A stretch of DNA of 64,000 bases from Gammaproteobacteria bacterium (GCA_029246545.1 JAQWMX010000011.1:1-64000); one strand, 5' to 3'; shown: positions 43,025 through 53,148, counted from the first letter of the stretch. Notes: a model not told the origin generated them from the sequence alone. Numbers and translations are program-made.

Positions 43025-44562
43025 AATAACTTGGTGAATTTAAATTCATGCTCTAGTTTTGCAGAGGATGTATAGACTTGAATGAACTCTGTCCTATTTT
43101 TTTGAGAAAGCTTTAGCCTGTTCAGTAAATCTTGAATATTAGCAAAACGTTCTAAATAACTGACCGATTTCTTTCCTGCTCTTATATTTTCTGGGTTAGC
43201 AATGGTAAAACTATTATTAGAATAATAAATTTTACGAAGCTTAATTTCTTTAAAGAAAAAACCATGGTGATGAACATTTTCTAAAAATTTAGCTAACTCT
43301 TTTAGTGGCAATTCAGTCATAGAAATATTGGTCAGCTTTTCTCCAGCAGGCTGGAAATAAGTGGCGGCAATAAAGTTTTCTCTTTTAATTTTAAAAATAT
43401 TATCGATAATTATAGATTCTATGTCAGCAAGACGTAGTAGTCGGGCATTTGTATCAAATAGTTGCATAGGTGTTTTTTCAAAAAATTTAGTACTAGACCT
43501 TGGTAATATTCTAATTAAAACATTGTTACTTAAAAGACGAGTTAAATCTTTTGTATGTTGTTCTTCGATTACTTTAGACCCTTCAATCATTGTATTGAAG
43601 TGTTGCCTATTAGTTTTTTGAATTGGTGTTCGAATAGCAATATAGGGGCTTTCTGGTTTTCCTTTAGCCTGGGTTTTAAAACGCTTATGAGTCCACATGT
43701 ATTGAGCTGGATACAGGCGGATGACTCTTTCAAGTTGCTGATTTAAATAAGTAGCATCTGCAACATCATTCTCCCCAGGATAATCTTCAGGGAAAGGATA
43801 GAACTCGATTTCATATTTTTTTGTTATGTCATTGCGGTGGTGGCGTACTAATAAAACGGGAGATTTATTAATTTTAGCTAAGCGACTGGCGGCTGTTATG
43901 GTCGCTGCCTGCTGGCCAAAAAAAGGTGCGTAAACTGCATGCTCTTCGCCATAATCCTGGTCTGGGGCATACCAAATAATATTTTTCTTTCTAAGATGAC
44001 GAATAATCCCTCTAATATTGTAACGATCAAAAACTCCATTAGTATTTTTTAAACGTCCACGTAACATAAAGGCATCAAATAAAGCGTTTTTATGTGGGCG
44101 GTAAGTTGCAGCAAGATCGATTTGTAGAGAAACCAGACTGGCAGAAAAATCTAGTGTGGTGTAATGTGCGCCGAGTATGATGACGCCATTGCCTTTAGCT
44201 AAAGCGTCATTTACAACTTCCTGATTTTTAATTTCCAACATATGTTGGAAGTGTTTAGGGTTTCTGAACCAACCAACAATAGTGTCAACAAGACCTCTGC
44301 CGTTTTCAATAAAGCAATCTTTAACTAATTTCTCTTGTTCGGATATATTTAATTCTGGAAAGCAGAGTTTTATATTCGTTGCGACAATGTAACGCCGGTC
44401 TTTAGCAAAGATATAAAGAAGTTTGCCTAAAAGAGCACCAAAAAATAATCGAAATCGTATAGGTAAATAAGCGACCAACGCCAATAGACCTAAACCAAAC
44501 CAGGTGGGCCAGTATTTTGGGGGCAAAAAGGAACTAAATTTAGGTATATTTTGCTGGGGCAC
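43021..44562 (-). CDS. Lipid A acyltransferase (LpxL/HtrB type) fused to a kinase-like domain
   Basis: A 513-aa fusion. Residues 1-300 are an LpxL-type acyltransferase: one N-terminal membrane segment, the catalytic H133-x4-D138 (GAHYTTLDFSA), RPHKNALFDAFMLRGR, and WYAPDQDYGEEHAVYAPFFG. The normal family ends near 310. Residues ~320-513 resemble a small LPS/Kdo-kinase-like fold: LKELAKFLENVHHHGFF followed by KEIKLRKIYY at about 431-447, where active kinases have HxDLxxxN, and ANPEN where a metal-binding DFD is usual. The catalytic Asp residues are missing, so a pseudokinase is likely. It lies between GT2 and hldE genes. Confidence 0.75.
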   Translation of the reverse strand: MPQQNIPKFSSFLPPKYWPTWFGLGLLALVAYLPIRFRLFFGALLGKLLYIFAKDRRYIVATNIKLCFPELNISEQEKLVKDCFIENGRGLVDTIVGWFRNPKHFQHMLEIKNQEVVNDALAKGNGVIILGAHYTTLDFSASLVSLQIDLAATYRPHKNALFDAFMLRGRLKNTNGVFDRYNIRGIIRHLRKKNIIWYAPDQDYGEEHAVYAPFFGQQAATITAASRLAKINKSPVLLVRHHRNDITKKYEIEFYPFPEDYPGENDVADATYLNQQLERVIRLYPAQYMWTHKRFKTQAKGKPESPYIAIRTPIQKTNRQHFNTMIEGSKVIEEQHTKDLTRLLSNNVLIRILPRSSTKFFEKTPMQLFDTNARLLRLADIESIIIDNIFKIKRENFIAATYFQPAGEKLTNISMTELPLKELAKFLENVHHHGFFFKEIKLRKIYYSNNSFTIANPENIRAGKKSVSYLERFANIQDLLNRLKLSQKNRTEFIQVYTSSAKLEHEFKFTKLF

Positions 44563-44657
44563 AGAGTTTTTTCACATAGGATTTGGCTCATTCTAACAGA
44601 AGCGGTATGGTATGATGCAGCACTTTCATTGAAATAAAATTCAATAAATATAGGCAG

Positions 44658-46088
44658 ATGATGAAGCTCGATATTCCAAGATTTGATGCAACCCGAATAC
44701 TGGTCGTTGGTGATGTCATGCTGGATAGGTATTGGCATGGTGACACTTCAAGGATTTCTCCTGAGGCACCAGTACCAGTCGTCAAAATAGAAAATATTGA
44801 AGATAGCCCAGGTGGCGCCGCTAACGTGGCATTAAATATTGCTGCCCTTGGCGCAGCCTGTAATTTAACTGGTGTTATTGGTGGTGATGCTGCTGGTCAA
44901 TCTCTGCAGCAAGCCTTAAGCGCAGCAGGAATTGAATGTGATTTTCATATTTCTGAGAAAAGGCCAACTATCACTAAGTTACGTGTATTAAGCCATCATC
45001 AGCAGTTAATTAGATTAGATTTTGAAGAAAATTTTTCGATAGGTGATTCTGAACTTTTAAACAATAAAATTAGCTCGCTATTAAAAGATGTAGATTTAGT
45101 CATCTTATCTGATTACAAGAAGGGCTCATTGCAAGATATAAAAAACTTTGTCAGCCTCATTAAGTCTGCAGGTCTTCCTATTTTAGTAGATCCAAAAGGA
45201 AGCGATTTTTCTAAATATAAGGGCGTTACTTTGTTAACCCCAAATTTATCAGAATTTGAAATTGTCGTGGGCAAGTGCGCAACTGAAGAAGAGTTAGTGA
45301 GCAAAGCTCAGCGTTTAATTAAAGACTTGGACTTGGAAGCAATATTGTTAACACGTGGTGAGCATGGCATGAGCCTGATTCGCCCAGACGAAGCTGAATT
45401 ACATTTCCCCGCCAGAAGTAGAGAAGTTTTTGATGTGACTGGTGCAGGCGATACAGTTATCTCTGTTCTCGCGGCTTCCTTAGGCGCGGGTAAGCCATTA
45501 CCAGAAGCGGTAGCCTTGGCAAATATTGCTGCAGGGATTGCTGTGTCAAAAGTAGGGACAGTTGCTGTGAGCGGGCCAGAACTCCGACGTGGAGTACAAG
45601 ATGATAGTGAATCTGGACGGGGTGTTATGAGCAGGGAGCAACTCGCTCTAGTAGTCGCTGACGCCAAAGCCAACAGTGAAAAAGTTGTATTTACGAATGG
45701 TTGTTTCGACATTATTCATGCAGGTCATGTTGGTTATTTACAGGATGCAAAAAATCAGGGTGACCACTTAATAGTGGCATTAAATGATGACGCATCAGTA
45801 ACACGTTTGAAAGGTGAAGGACGTCCGATAAACCCTGTTGAGAGACGCATGGCTGTGGTTGCTGGTTTAGAAGCGGTTGATTGGGTCGTCAGCTTTGATG
45901 AGGACACACCTATTCCATTATTAGAAGAGCTCAAACCGGATGTCTTAATTAAAGGCGGCGATTATGGAATTAGTGAAGTTGTAGGAGCGGATATAGTTCA
46001 AGCTTACGGTGGAGAAATTAAAGTACTAGCCTTTTTAGATAATTGTTCCACTACTGGGATAGTAGAAAAAATTCAAAAAGATAAATAG
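44658..46088 (+). CDS. hldE: Bifunctional heptose kinase/adenylyltransferase HldE
   Basis: Makes ADP-heptose precursor for the LPS core. The 476-aa protein has an N-terminal ribokinase domain (ILVVGDVMLDRYWHGDTSRISPEAPVPV, and the catalytic DVTGAGDTVIS near 258) and a C-terminal nucleotidyltransferase domain starting near 345 (VFTNGCFDIIHAGHVGYL). ATG 44661 is an equally likely start. It is divergent from the acyltransferase gene and supplies substrate for waaC and waaF nearby. Confidence 0.96.
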   Translation: MMKLDIPRFDATRILVVGDVMLDRYWHGDTSRISPEAPVPVVKIENIEDSPGGAANVALNIAALGAACNLTGVIGGDAAGQSLQQALSAAGIECDFHISEKRPTITKLRVLSHHQQLIRLDFEENFSIGDSELLNNKISSLLKDVDLVILSDYKKGSLQDIKNFVSLIKSAGLPILVDPKGSDFSKYKGVTLLTPNLSEFEIVVGKCATEEELVSKAQRLIKDLDLEAILLTRGEHGMSLIRPDEAELHFPARSREVFDVTGAGDTVISVLAASLGAGKPLPEAVALANIAAGIAVSKVGTVAVSGPELRRGVQDDSESGRGVMSREQLALVVADAKANSEKVVFTNGCFDIIHAGHVGYLQDAKNQGDHLIVALNDDASVTRLKGEGRPINPVERRMAVVAGLEAVDWVVSFDEDTPIPLLEELKPDVLIKGGDYGISEVVGADIVQAYGGEIKVLAFLDNCSTTGIVEKIQKDK

Positions 46089-46220
46089 AAAGGGTCTTTG
46101 GTCGATTTTCTTTTTATATCGATAGTCAATTAACAATTCATTCAACACTTCAATCGCCTATATTCCTCACCCGCAATTAACTGTTGATTTGGTCGACATT
46201 CAGATTAATAGGCTGCGAAA

Positions 46221-47012
46221 TTATTTGAAGTTTTTTTGAAGCAATTCTTTTGCAATGTTTACGTTATGAGCAAGGTGTTCTGGATTTATAGTACCAATGA
46301 TCATGCTGCTGACAGCAGATTGAGAAAATATTAGTTCCATACTTTCGCGTACCAACTCCTTTCCAGATTTATTCACATGCCCGCTCATTAAACCTTTTTT
46401 TACGAGGATGCCCTTATTATTCTGCTGAGCGTAGTCGACGACCTCTTGATCCTGTTGTTCAAGATTATAAGTAAGCATCACAATGTCTAGTAAGTCTACT
46501 GCAAGCATTCCACCAGCTATGGTTTTAGTGGACATCCCAATGGCACGAATCAAGCCTGCTTGCTGTAATTTTTTTAAAGCATCTAGGCAATCGCTATCTT
46601 GTAATATTTTTTCATCTTGTCCATCAGAATGAATCAGGACAATATCAAGGTAATCAGTTTTTAAGCGCTTTAAACTACGCTCTACACTGAGTTGTGTATG
46701 CGCAGCGCTAAAATCAAAAAAAGACTCGGCATCAATAAATTCTTCACCAATTTTGGTGGAAATAATCCAATCTTGGCGTTTAGTTAATAAAGCGCCAATT
46801 CTTTCTTCACTATTGCCATAAGCAGGCGCAGTATCAATAAAATTTATACCAAGTTCATTTGCTTGAGCTAATAGATTTCTTACAGAATTATCATCTGGGA
46901 TTGTAAAAGAGTTCGGGTATTTGACGCCTTGATTTCGTCCAAATTTTACGCTGCCCAAACCTAAAGCGGATACTTTAATATTTGTGCTTCCCATGGCTCG
47001 CAAAAAGCTCAT
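46221..47012 (-). CDS. Aldo/keto reductase
   Basis: A 263-aa NAD(P)H-dependent oxidoreductase of the AKR TIM-barrel family: VSALGLGSVKFGRN near the N-terminus, INFIDTAPAYGNSEERIGALL with catalytic Asp and Tyr near residue 60, and YLDIVLIHSDGQD. Shorter than classical AKRs and without a clear substrate. Its start overlaps the end of an FAD oxidoreductase gene by 4 bp, so the two are coupled and may act in one pathway. Confidence 0.85.
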   Translation of the reverse strand: MSFLRAMGSTNIKVSALGLGSVKFGRNQGVKYPNSFTIPDDNSVRNLLAQANELGINFIDTAPAYGNSEERIGALLTKRQDWIISTKIGEEFIDAESFFDFSAAHTQLSVERSLKRLKTDYLDIVLIHSDGQDEKILQDSDCLDALKKLQQAGLIRAIGMSTKTIAGGMLAVDLLDIVMLTYNLEQQDQEVVDYAQQNNKGILVKKGLMSGHVNKSGKELVRESMELIFSQSAVSSMIIGTINPEHLAHNVNIAKELLQKNFK

Positions 47013-48226
47013 GGCATGCTATCCCAGGGAGGGGTGGCAATACCTGGAAATTTTAAGTTGTCTAAATCAGAGTTTGTATAATTACTAGGCGGAATATTTT
47101 TTCCCTGAAAAATATTAATGATCTGTTGGCCTAGATCAGGCGCCAGTGTTAATTTGCTCGGCCAGCAAAGTGAGATGTTTAAGTATTGATGAATGCTGGC
47201 TGTTTCAGGCCGTTTACCATTTTTTGTAAGAGCCTCAGCACGATTAATAAAAAAACTGTGCCACCTTGCATTGCTCAAATCACACCAGGGAAAGAGTTCC
47301 CCAATTTTATTTTTTGCCACTTTTATTTGTTCCTCTTCAGTTCTATTTGCGCCACTTTCAGCCAACTCTCCACCTAAATACCAAGCTGTGTCGCCGTCTT
47401 TACATTTGTGCGATGTGATTGTGACTTCAGGAGTGGCTGTTAATTGGTCAGCAACACAGTGAACATGAATAGGGTCAGAGTGCTTATGTTTAACGATGGT
47501 CATTTGCAAAGGACGCAATTGCATTTGCATTTCATTGGGTAACTTTTCATCAGGAATTAATTTTTTTAAAAAATCTTTACTGCCTTCGCCGCTACTAATT
47601 ATTATTTGTTTCGCTCTTACTATAAATGTTTCATCATCTTGTTTTAAGGTTAAGCTTTTAAACTCTCCTTCAGCGTTTTTTTCAATATTCCATTCTTTAG
47701 CGCAATTAAAAAGTTTAATATTCGATTGATGTTTTTTGCTTAGAGAGTTTAATAATGAAGGGACATCTAAAACAATATCTTTTAGCTCGTATAAAGGGCC
47801 TTTTATATGTGTTTGGAAAAAGTCAGGATAATTATTTTCCCCGACTTTAGTGACTTTCCCTCGCAGTGCTTTGCTGCCAAGAAAGGCATTGAAGCGTGAG
47901 CGCAAACTGTTTTGAGGCCACATGTAATAGTGCTTAGATAGTATATTTGTGTCACTTAAATCTATATCACCTGTACCAGCCAAACAGTTTTCCCATTGCT
48001 CCGGCATATCGGCAATTGCTTCACTTGCGGTATTTAAATTTCCACTTAAAGCATATTTAATACCGCCATGAATCATGCCTTGTGATGCAATGGTTTGACC
48101 AGAACCAAGTTTATTTTTTTCCAGTAACAAGACATCGTAGCCTTGTGTACGCAAACGATTCAGCATCCAAAGACCAGCAATGCCACCACCGATTATTAAT
48201 GCATCTTTTTCTATAATGCTAGGCAT
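47009..48226 (-). CDS. FAD-dependent oxidoreductase (DAO superfamily)
   Basis: A 405-aa flavoenzyme. The N-terminal Rossmann motif DALIIGGGIAGLWMLNRL with the following acidic residue LLLEKN binds FAD; GQTIASQGMIHGGIKYAL resembles glycerol-3-phosphate dehydrogenase or related DAO proteins. Substrate is unknown. It is translationally coupled to the aldo/keto reductase gene (ATGA overlap) and divergent from waaA. Confidence 0.82.
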   Translation of the reverse strand: MPSIIEKDALIIGGGIAGLWMLNRLRTQGYDVLLLEKNKLGSGQTIASQGMIHGGIKYALSGNLNTASEAIADMPEQWENCLAGTGDIDLSDTNILSKHYYMWPQNSLRSRFNAFLGSKALRGKVTKVGENNYPDFFQTHIKGPLYELKDIVLDVPSLLNSLSKKHQSNIKLFNCAKEWNIEKNAEGEFKSLTLKQDDETFIVRAKQIIISSGEGSKDFLKKLIPDEKLPNEMQMQLRPLQMTIVKHKHSDPIHVHCVADQLTATPEVTITSHKCKDGDTAWYLGGELAESGANRTEEEQIKVAKNKIGELFPWCDLSNARWHSFFINRAEALTKNGKRPETASIHQYLNISLCWPSKLTLAPDLGQQIINIFQGKNIPPSNYTNSDLDNLKFPGIATPPWDSMP

Positions 48227-48338
48227 CTATTTGATATCGAGGTATGTATAAGTTTGAGTTAATGAAATTACTGTTAAGTATATCAGCAAATTCTGCTGGC
48301 ATGGACAAGGGACAAGGCCTTCCGTAATATTCCATATT

Positions 48339-49616
48339 GTGAATCGTACTATTTATACACTGATTTATTACTTGGCGCTGCCGCTGATACTTTTTCGGAT
48401 GTGGTGGCGTTCCTTTAAAGATTCTAGGTATCGTCAACGTTGGCTAGAGCGTCTAGCATTTTATCCAGCAGGTAATTTTGATAACAGTAAACCTGTTATT
48501 GTATTTCATGCAGTTTCCGTTGGAGAATTACATGCAGCTGTACCTTTAATTCATGCTTGCCAGCAGGCATTACCAGAATGGACCTTTACCGTAACCACTA
48601 CTACTGTCACCGGCTCTGCCAGAGTAAAAGAAATATTCAGTGACTCAGTACAACATTGCTATATGCCTTATGATTCACCAGGATCAGTTAAGCGTTTTTT
48701 AAGAGCGGTTAAACCAAAGATATTAGTGATTCTAGAAACTGAACTATGGCCAAACCTTTTGTTTTATTGCCATCAACAGAAATGTAAATTGTTGTTACTA
48801 AATGCCCGGCTTTCTCCTAAGTCATTTTTAAATTATCAGAAATATGCCGGTTTAACTTCGGCCATGTTAAAGAGTTTAGACGTTGTAGCGGCACAATTTG
48901 AGCAAGATGCAAAGCACTTTAGAGTGCTAGGCACACCTGAAAATGTTTTGCATATTACCGGCACAATGAAATTTGATCAGGAAGTTGATCAGGAGCAATT
49001 AACTGCTGGCTTGGCGATGAACCAAGAATTACAACGCCCAATTCTGGTTGCAGGAAGTACGCGAGAAGGTGAAGAAGAAAAAGTATTAGCAGCTTTTAGG
49101 GTTTTATTAAAATCTCTGCCAGAACTACTTTTAATATTAATCCCGCGCCACCCAGACAGGTTTAAAAAGGTTGCTAATTTATTAAGTGACCAAGGATATA
49201 TCTTTGTTCAGCGTAGTAGCCAAGAGAAAGTCTCTGCCGATAAGCAAATATTGCTTGGTGATAGCTTGGGTGAAATGCAATTTTATTATGCTAGTGCTGA
49301 CCTTGCATTTGTTGGAGGCTCACTGGTTAATACTGGTTGCCAAAACATTATTGAACCTGCCGTTTTAGGCTTACCCATTGTTACCGGGCCATCTTTGTTT
49401 AATTTCAAGGCTGTTAGTGACTTGCTAATAAACTCAGGAGCCATGCAGCTTGCTACAAATGAACAGGAATTTGCCGAAAAAACTTTAGTAATACTTCAGG
49501 ATAAAAATCTTCGCCAAAATATGGCTGATGCTGCCGGCGCCACGGTTGCAGAGAATCGTGGCGCTACAGAAAAACAAAAGCAGCTTATTCTACAAGCCAT
49601 TCATTCAGATCAATAA
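48339..49616 (+). CDS. waaA: Kdo transferase WaaA
   Basis: Transfers one or two Kdo residues to lipid IVA. The 425-aa GT30 enzyme starts at GTG 48339 with an N-terminal membrane segment (TIYTLIYYLALPLILFRMWW), then VIVFHAVSVGELHAAVPLI with the catalytic Glu, VTTTTVTGSARV, and ELWPNLLFYC. The C-terminal donor-binding part has PRHPDRF and GCQNIIEPAVLGLPIVTGP. Its end overlaps tolC by 32 bp on the opposite strand. Confidence 0.95.
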   Translation: MNRTIYTLIYYLALPLILFRMWWRSFKDSRYRQRWLERLAFYPAGNFDNSKPVIVFHAVSVGELHAAVPLIHACQQALPEWTFTVTTTTVTGSARVKEIFSDSVQHCYMPYDSPGSVKRFLRAVKPKILVILETELWPNLLFYCHQQKCKLLLLNARLSPKSFLNYQKYAGLTSAMLKSLDVVAAQFEQDAKHFRVLGTPENVLHITGTMKFDQEVDQEQLTAGLAMNQELQRPILVAGSTREGEEEKVLAAFRVLLKSLPELLLILIPRHPDRFKKVANLLSDQGYIFVQRSSQEKVSADKQILLGDSLGEMQFYYASADLAFVGGSLVNTGCQNIIEPAVLGLPIVTGPSLFNFKAVSDLLINSGAMQLATNEQEFAEKTLVILQDKNLRQNMADAAGATVAENRGATEKQKQLILQAIHSDQ

Positions 49617-50994
49617 TATCTTGTGGGCTTAAAAGGCCAGCAGCTTGTTTTAGGTTTAAGGTATTAATCACATAGGTGTAGCGTGACCCGGCATAATCGC
49701 GTATTGACTGAAACAATAGGCGTTGAGCAGTGACAACATCTACAATGTTACGTGTGCCTGCCTCTAAGCCCGCTTCAGTGGCATCTAACTGACTTTGCGC
49801 AGAACGTACAGCCTGAGCTCTAGCGACAATTGTTAAAACATCATTTTCAACACTGCGATAACTATTGCGAGCATTTTGTGTACTAGTACGTTGAGTCTTT
49901 AGCAGTGCTTCCTCACTAGCATCGAGGTTGTAATAGGCCTGTCTTTCTTGCGCCTTGTTAAGACCGCCAGCAAAGATAGGAATGCTGAAATTTAGTGTGA
50001 TGTTGCTGTTTTCGTTAACAGGATCGCCACCGCCTCCACCACCGCCACCGCCACCGAGGTTAAAGAAATTAATACCGCCTGTTTCTTGCCAGTTATAACC
50101 CGCAGTAAGATCTAATGTTGGAAACATAGCCGCTTTAGCGGCATCTGCACTGTATGCTTTGGATTCCATATCGAGTCTTGCGGCTTGCACGTCCAAATTA
50201 TTTTGATTGGCCGTCATCACCCATTCTTCAATAGAAGTGGGCACGAGAGGCTCGATTGGAAACTCTTCGCTAAGATTTGACACATCGTCATGATTGCGCC
50301 CGGTAATTGCCTCTAGAGCTTCATAGCGTTGACTAAGCGTGTTTTGCTCCACTAACAAATTTACTCGAGACAGGTCGTAATTTGCCTGACTGTCATAGAC
50401 ATCAGTGATTGGTACTAAACCTACTGCAAAACGTTCTTCTTGCTGTTCTAGGATTCGCGCACTGGCTTCTAGTTCTGCTTCAAAAGTTTCTAGATTATCT
50501 TCACTACGCAGGACATCAAAATAAGCGCCTGCGACACGCTGAATAAGTTCTTGTTCAGCGCGCGCCAAATTAGTTGCTGCTACTTCATCAGATTTCTGAA
50601 ATGCTTGGTAGCTATACCAAGCTTGAAAATTTAATAAATTTTGTCGAATATTTAAACCATAACTTTTTGAGTTAAAACTGTTTGCATAGGAATAAGCTGG
50701 GAAAGGGGAGCCTACAGGGGTAACCGCTGGGCCTTGAGCTTGGCGAGAGGTGCCCGCAGTGAAGTTAACTTCTGGTAATAACTGAGAGCGTCCTTGAGCA
50801 ACATTGGTATGGGAAGCATTGAATTCAGCTCGAGCCTGGCGAATCTGAGGGTCGCCAGCTACTGCTAAATTGAAAATATCCAGTAGGTCATCCGCTGCAA
50901 CTACTGGCGAGCAGATTAGGCAAAGACTAAAAATTCCCAAATAAATTTTTCGGGGGGCTTTAAGTAATTTAAAGATGGAGCTAAGCATGTTCAT
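49585..50994 (-). CDS. tolC: Outer-membrane channel protein TolC
   Basis: Trimeric outer-membrane exit duct for efflux pumps and type I secretion. The 469-aa protein has a signal peptide (cleaved near VVAADD) and two repeats of the OEP fold; LLNFQAWYSYQAFQKSDEVA near residue 120 is in the coiled-coil barrel. A run of ten Gly (residues 314-323, 50026-50055) lies between two beta-strands, in the second extracellular loop. The neighbouring waaA gene is the usual partner in this order. Confidence 0.92.
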   Translation of the reverse strand: MNMLSSIFKLLKAPRKIYLGIFSLCLICSPVVAADDLLDIFNLAVAGDPQIRQARAEFNASHTNVAQGRSQLLPEVNFTAGTSRQAQGPAVTPVGSPFPAYSYANSFNSKSYGLNIRQNLLNFQAWYSYQAFQKSDEVAATNLARAEQELIQRVAGAYFDVLRSEDNLETFEAELEASARILEQQEERFAVGLVPITDVYDSQANYDLSRVNLLVEQNTLSQRYEALEAITGRNHDDVSNLSEEFPIEPLVPTSIEEWVMTANQNNLDVQAARLDMESKAYSADAAKAAMFPTLDLTAGYNWQETGGINFFNLGGGGGGGGGGDPVNENSNITLNFSIPIFAGGLNKAQERQAYYNLDASEEALLKTQRTSTQNARNSYRSVENDVLTIVARAQAVRSAQSQLDATEAGLEAGTRNIVDVVTAQRLLFQSIRDYAGSRYTYVINTLNLKQAAGLLSPQDIIDLNEWLVE

Positions 50995-51090
50995 TATTTC
51001 TCCGATTTGGTATTTTATAAAATTCTGAATAATTAAAAATTAGCCGTTTAGTGGCACGGAACTTGAAAGTTAGAAAGAGAGGGAAATATC

Positions 51091-52258
51091 CTATAAGAAC
51101 GCTATTCTTTCCATATCAAGCATTTGATTATAGCTTGAAGTGATAACGTTTTCTCCCTCTAGAAGGCCATTTTGTACTTCTATAAAGCGATTGTTGCGTC
51201 GACCAACACGGATTTCTCTTTTAGTTGCATATTCGCCGGTACTATCGAGCACAAAAACCCAGGTGCCTCCAGTATCTTGGATGAACCCACCTAGTGGCAG
51301 GATTAGACTTTGCGAAGAGTTGCTTAAAGTTAAATTCATTTGGATAGTTTGTCCGCGGCGTATAGCCTGAGGGCTAATACCTTGAAAAATTAAATCCACC
51401 TCAAAAGTGCCACTGGTTATCTCAGGGTAAATTTTGTCAACTGTTGCGGTGTAGTTTTGCCCAGAAATTGAGAATTGAGACTCTTGTCCTTGAGCGATGC
51501 GAGTGACATAAAACTCATCAATTTGTGCAACGATTTTATACTGTTCTACTACATCTATTTGCCCCAGTCTTTGCCCCTGTGTTTTATTTTCACCCACTTC
51601 AACTGGGAAAGAGGTTAGTTGCCCAGAGATTGGCGCCCTTACTAATAGATTCTCATAGCTGCTTTGAGATACAGCAAGGTTTTCTTCCAGCTTAATTATT
51701 TGGGTCTCTATTTGTATTAAACGATCGTCCCGAATCAAATTTTCTAAATCTTGCCGGGCTAAGATGTTGGCCAATACTTTATTTTGATAGTCGAGCTCAT
51801 CCAATGTTGCATCGTATTGATCACGAGAAATTAAACTATCTTCTATTAAGCCTTGCTGTCGCTCTTTTAGGCGTTCAAGAGTAATAATTCGATACTCAGT
51901 ATCAATAATTTGGCGCTCAGTGGTGATTTTAGTTGTTTCAAGAGTATTTGAAATATTAGTCAGGTTATTTAATTGCTCAGTAATTGTAGTATCGTTTCTG
52001 GCTACATTTAATTGCAGATCGGTATTGTTAAATTGTAATAAGGGTTGCCTTGCTTCGACAAAGCTGCCTTCTTCTACAAATATTTCGTCAATTACGCCAC
52101 CGCCAATGGCATCTAGGAAAACGCTGTTTAGAGGCTGCACAGCCCCTCTGATTGGAATTATGTCTTCAAAATCACCGAACTCAACTGATGAAATTATGAT
52201 TTGCTCTCTTGGTACATCCTAATAGAATGCTCTCTATGTTGGTAAGTCTATATTTCAT
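51091..52258 (-). pseudogene. HlyD-family periplasmic adaptor gene, broken at the N-terminus
   Basis: From GTG 52140 to the stop 349 codons encode a membrane-fusion (HlyD/MacA-type) adaptor: biotinyl-lipoyl domain (IDEIFVEEGSFVEARQPLL), a long coiled-coil hairpin (~50-150), a second lipoyl half, and beta-barrel regions (FYVTRIAQGQESQFSI). The frame continues upstream to 52218 with family-like residues (VEFGDFEDIIPIRG) and then meets stops; the usual membrane anchor is missing. A relic start exists in another frame: ATG 52258 with a strong AAAGGAG site (52273-52267). A deletion or frameshift has separated the two. No ABC transporter partner is present. Confidence 0.65.
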
Positions 52259-52620
52259 TTCCTATTCTCCTTTCAATTTAGATTTTTAGATTCAAACTGT
52301 GATATCAAACACTTCTTAATTGCTTAAGACGCTGATTAAGTAAAAAAGGTTTGAAAAAAGTTTTAATTTGCTTAAATCTTGAAAAGAAGAGCTTTACAAA
52401 GCGTGCTCTTTATATACTAAAGAGAGTTATAAAGAACTTACTGGTAGTACATGCACCAAATAGCTGTAGACTTGTTTAATAGTGCGGTTTTGGATATGGT
52501 TCTTGTATAGTTTTACTTAGGTAAGAACAGAATAAGCAGCTTGCGAAGTGTTCACAAAACCACAAGATATTAGAAGCAGGATGAGTAAGCATTAATACAA
52601 GAATGTATAAGTAGAAGGCC
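52259..52620. other. Intergenic region of 362 bp without genes
   Basis: AT-rich sequence with no open frame of note. It holds the ribosome site of the broken adaptor gene (52267-52273) at its left end and must hold the promoter of the yqiB-like gene at its right. Candidate -10 elements such as TATAGT near 52505 are seen but have no good -35. It may be a scar where transporter genes were lost. Confidence 0.5.
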
Positions 52621-53121
52621 ATGAATGTAAAAAGACCTTATTCAATAGATTTAAGTGCGCAAATGGCCGTATGTGACGCCAATTTTATTCGCATTCTGCA
52701 GCTATTGCCTAGTCTGGAATTTGGATCTAAAAGAGAAATTAGCTTAAACAATCAATTACGGGTTCAAATTGAAGACTGTTTAACTACCACTCTAGAAGTT
52801 ATAGAAAGTTTCAAATATACCAGCACTATAAGAATTGCTAATTTACACAATCAATCGGATTCGAATAAAGGCTCTTATTATCAGTCGCCAGAAATGTTGA
52901 TTAGAATGTATCATGACGCCAAGACAGCAGAAGTTATCTCTTACCAACAAGCTCGTTATTTTAAAGCTAAATATCCTTTACCCAATAAAGGGATGTATCA
53001 AGCTGATGAGAAAGATCAGATAAATTTTTTCTTAAGTGAATGGTTGAGCTTTTGTAAGAAAGAAGGCTTGTGTTCTAGTGTTTATCTGGCGGAAAATTTA
53101 CCAACCAGAGCAGCTGCTTGA
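52621..53121 (+). CDS. yqiB: DUF1249 family protein (YqiB)
   Basis: A 166-aa protein of unknown function. It matches YqiB/DUF1249: YSIDLSAQMAVCDANFIRILQLLP near the start and SPEMLIRMYHDAKTAEVISYQQ in the middle. Gene order yqiB-cpdA-yqiA-parE is the same as in E. coli, which supports the call. It precedes cpdA by 27 bp and is the first gene of this operon. Confidence 0.88.
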   Translation: MNVKRPYSIDLSAQMAVCDANFIRILQLLPSLEFGSKREISLNNQLRVQIEDCLTTTLEVIESFKYTSTIRIANLHNQSDSNKGSYYQSPEMLIRMYHDAKTAEVISYQQARYFKAKYPLPNKGMYQADEKDQINFFLSEWLSFCKKEGLCSSVYLAENLPTRAAA

Positions 53122-53148
53122 TGTAAGTAGCTCAATTTGGAATAGGGT

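Noticed and set aside
46089-46220. Possible terminator or small RNA between hldE and the aldo/keto reductase gene
   Set aside because: Only short imperfect repeats (TCAATTAACA and TAACTGTTGA) are seen, with no good stem or T-run.
52440-52540. Promoter of yqiB
   Set aside because: Several -10-like hexamers (TATAGT, GATATG) but no matching -35 element; not listed as a feature.
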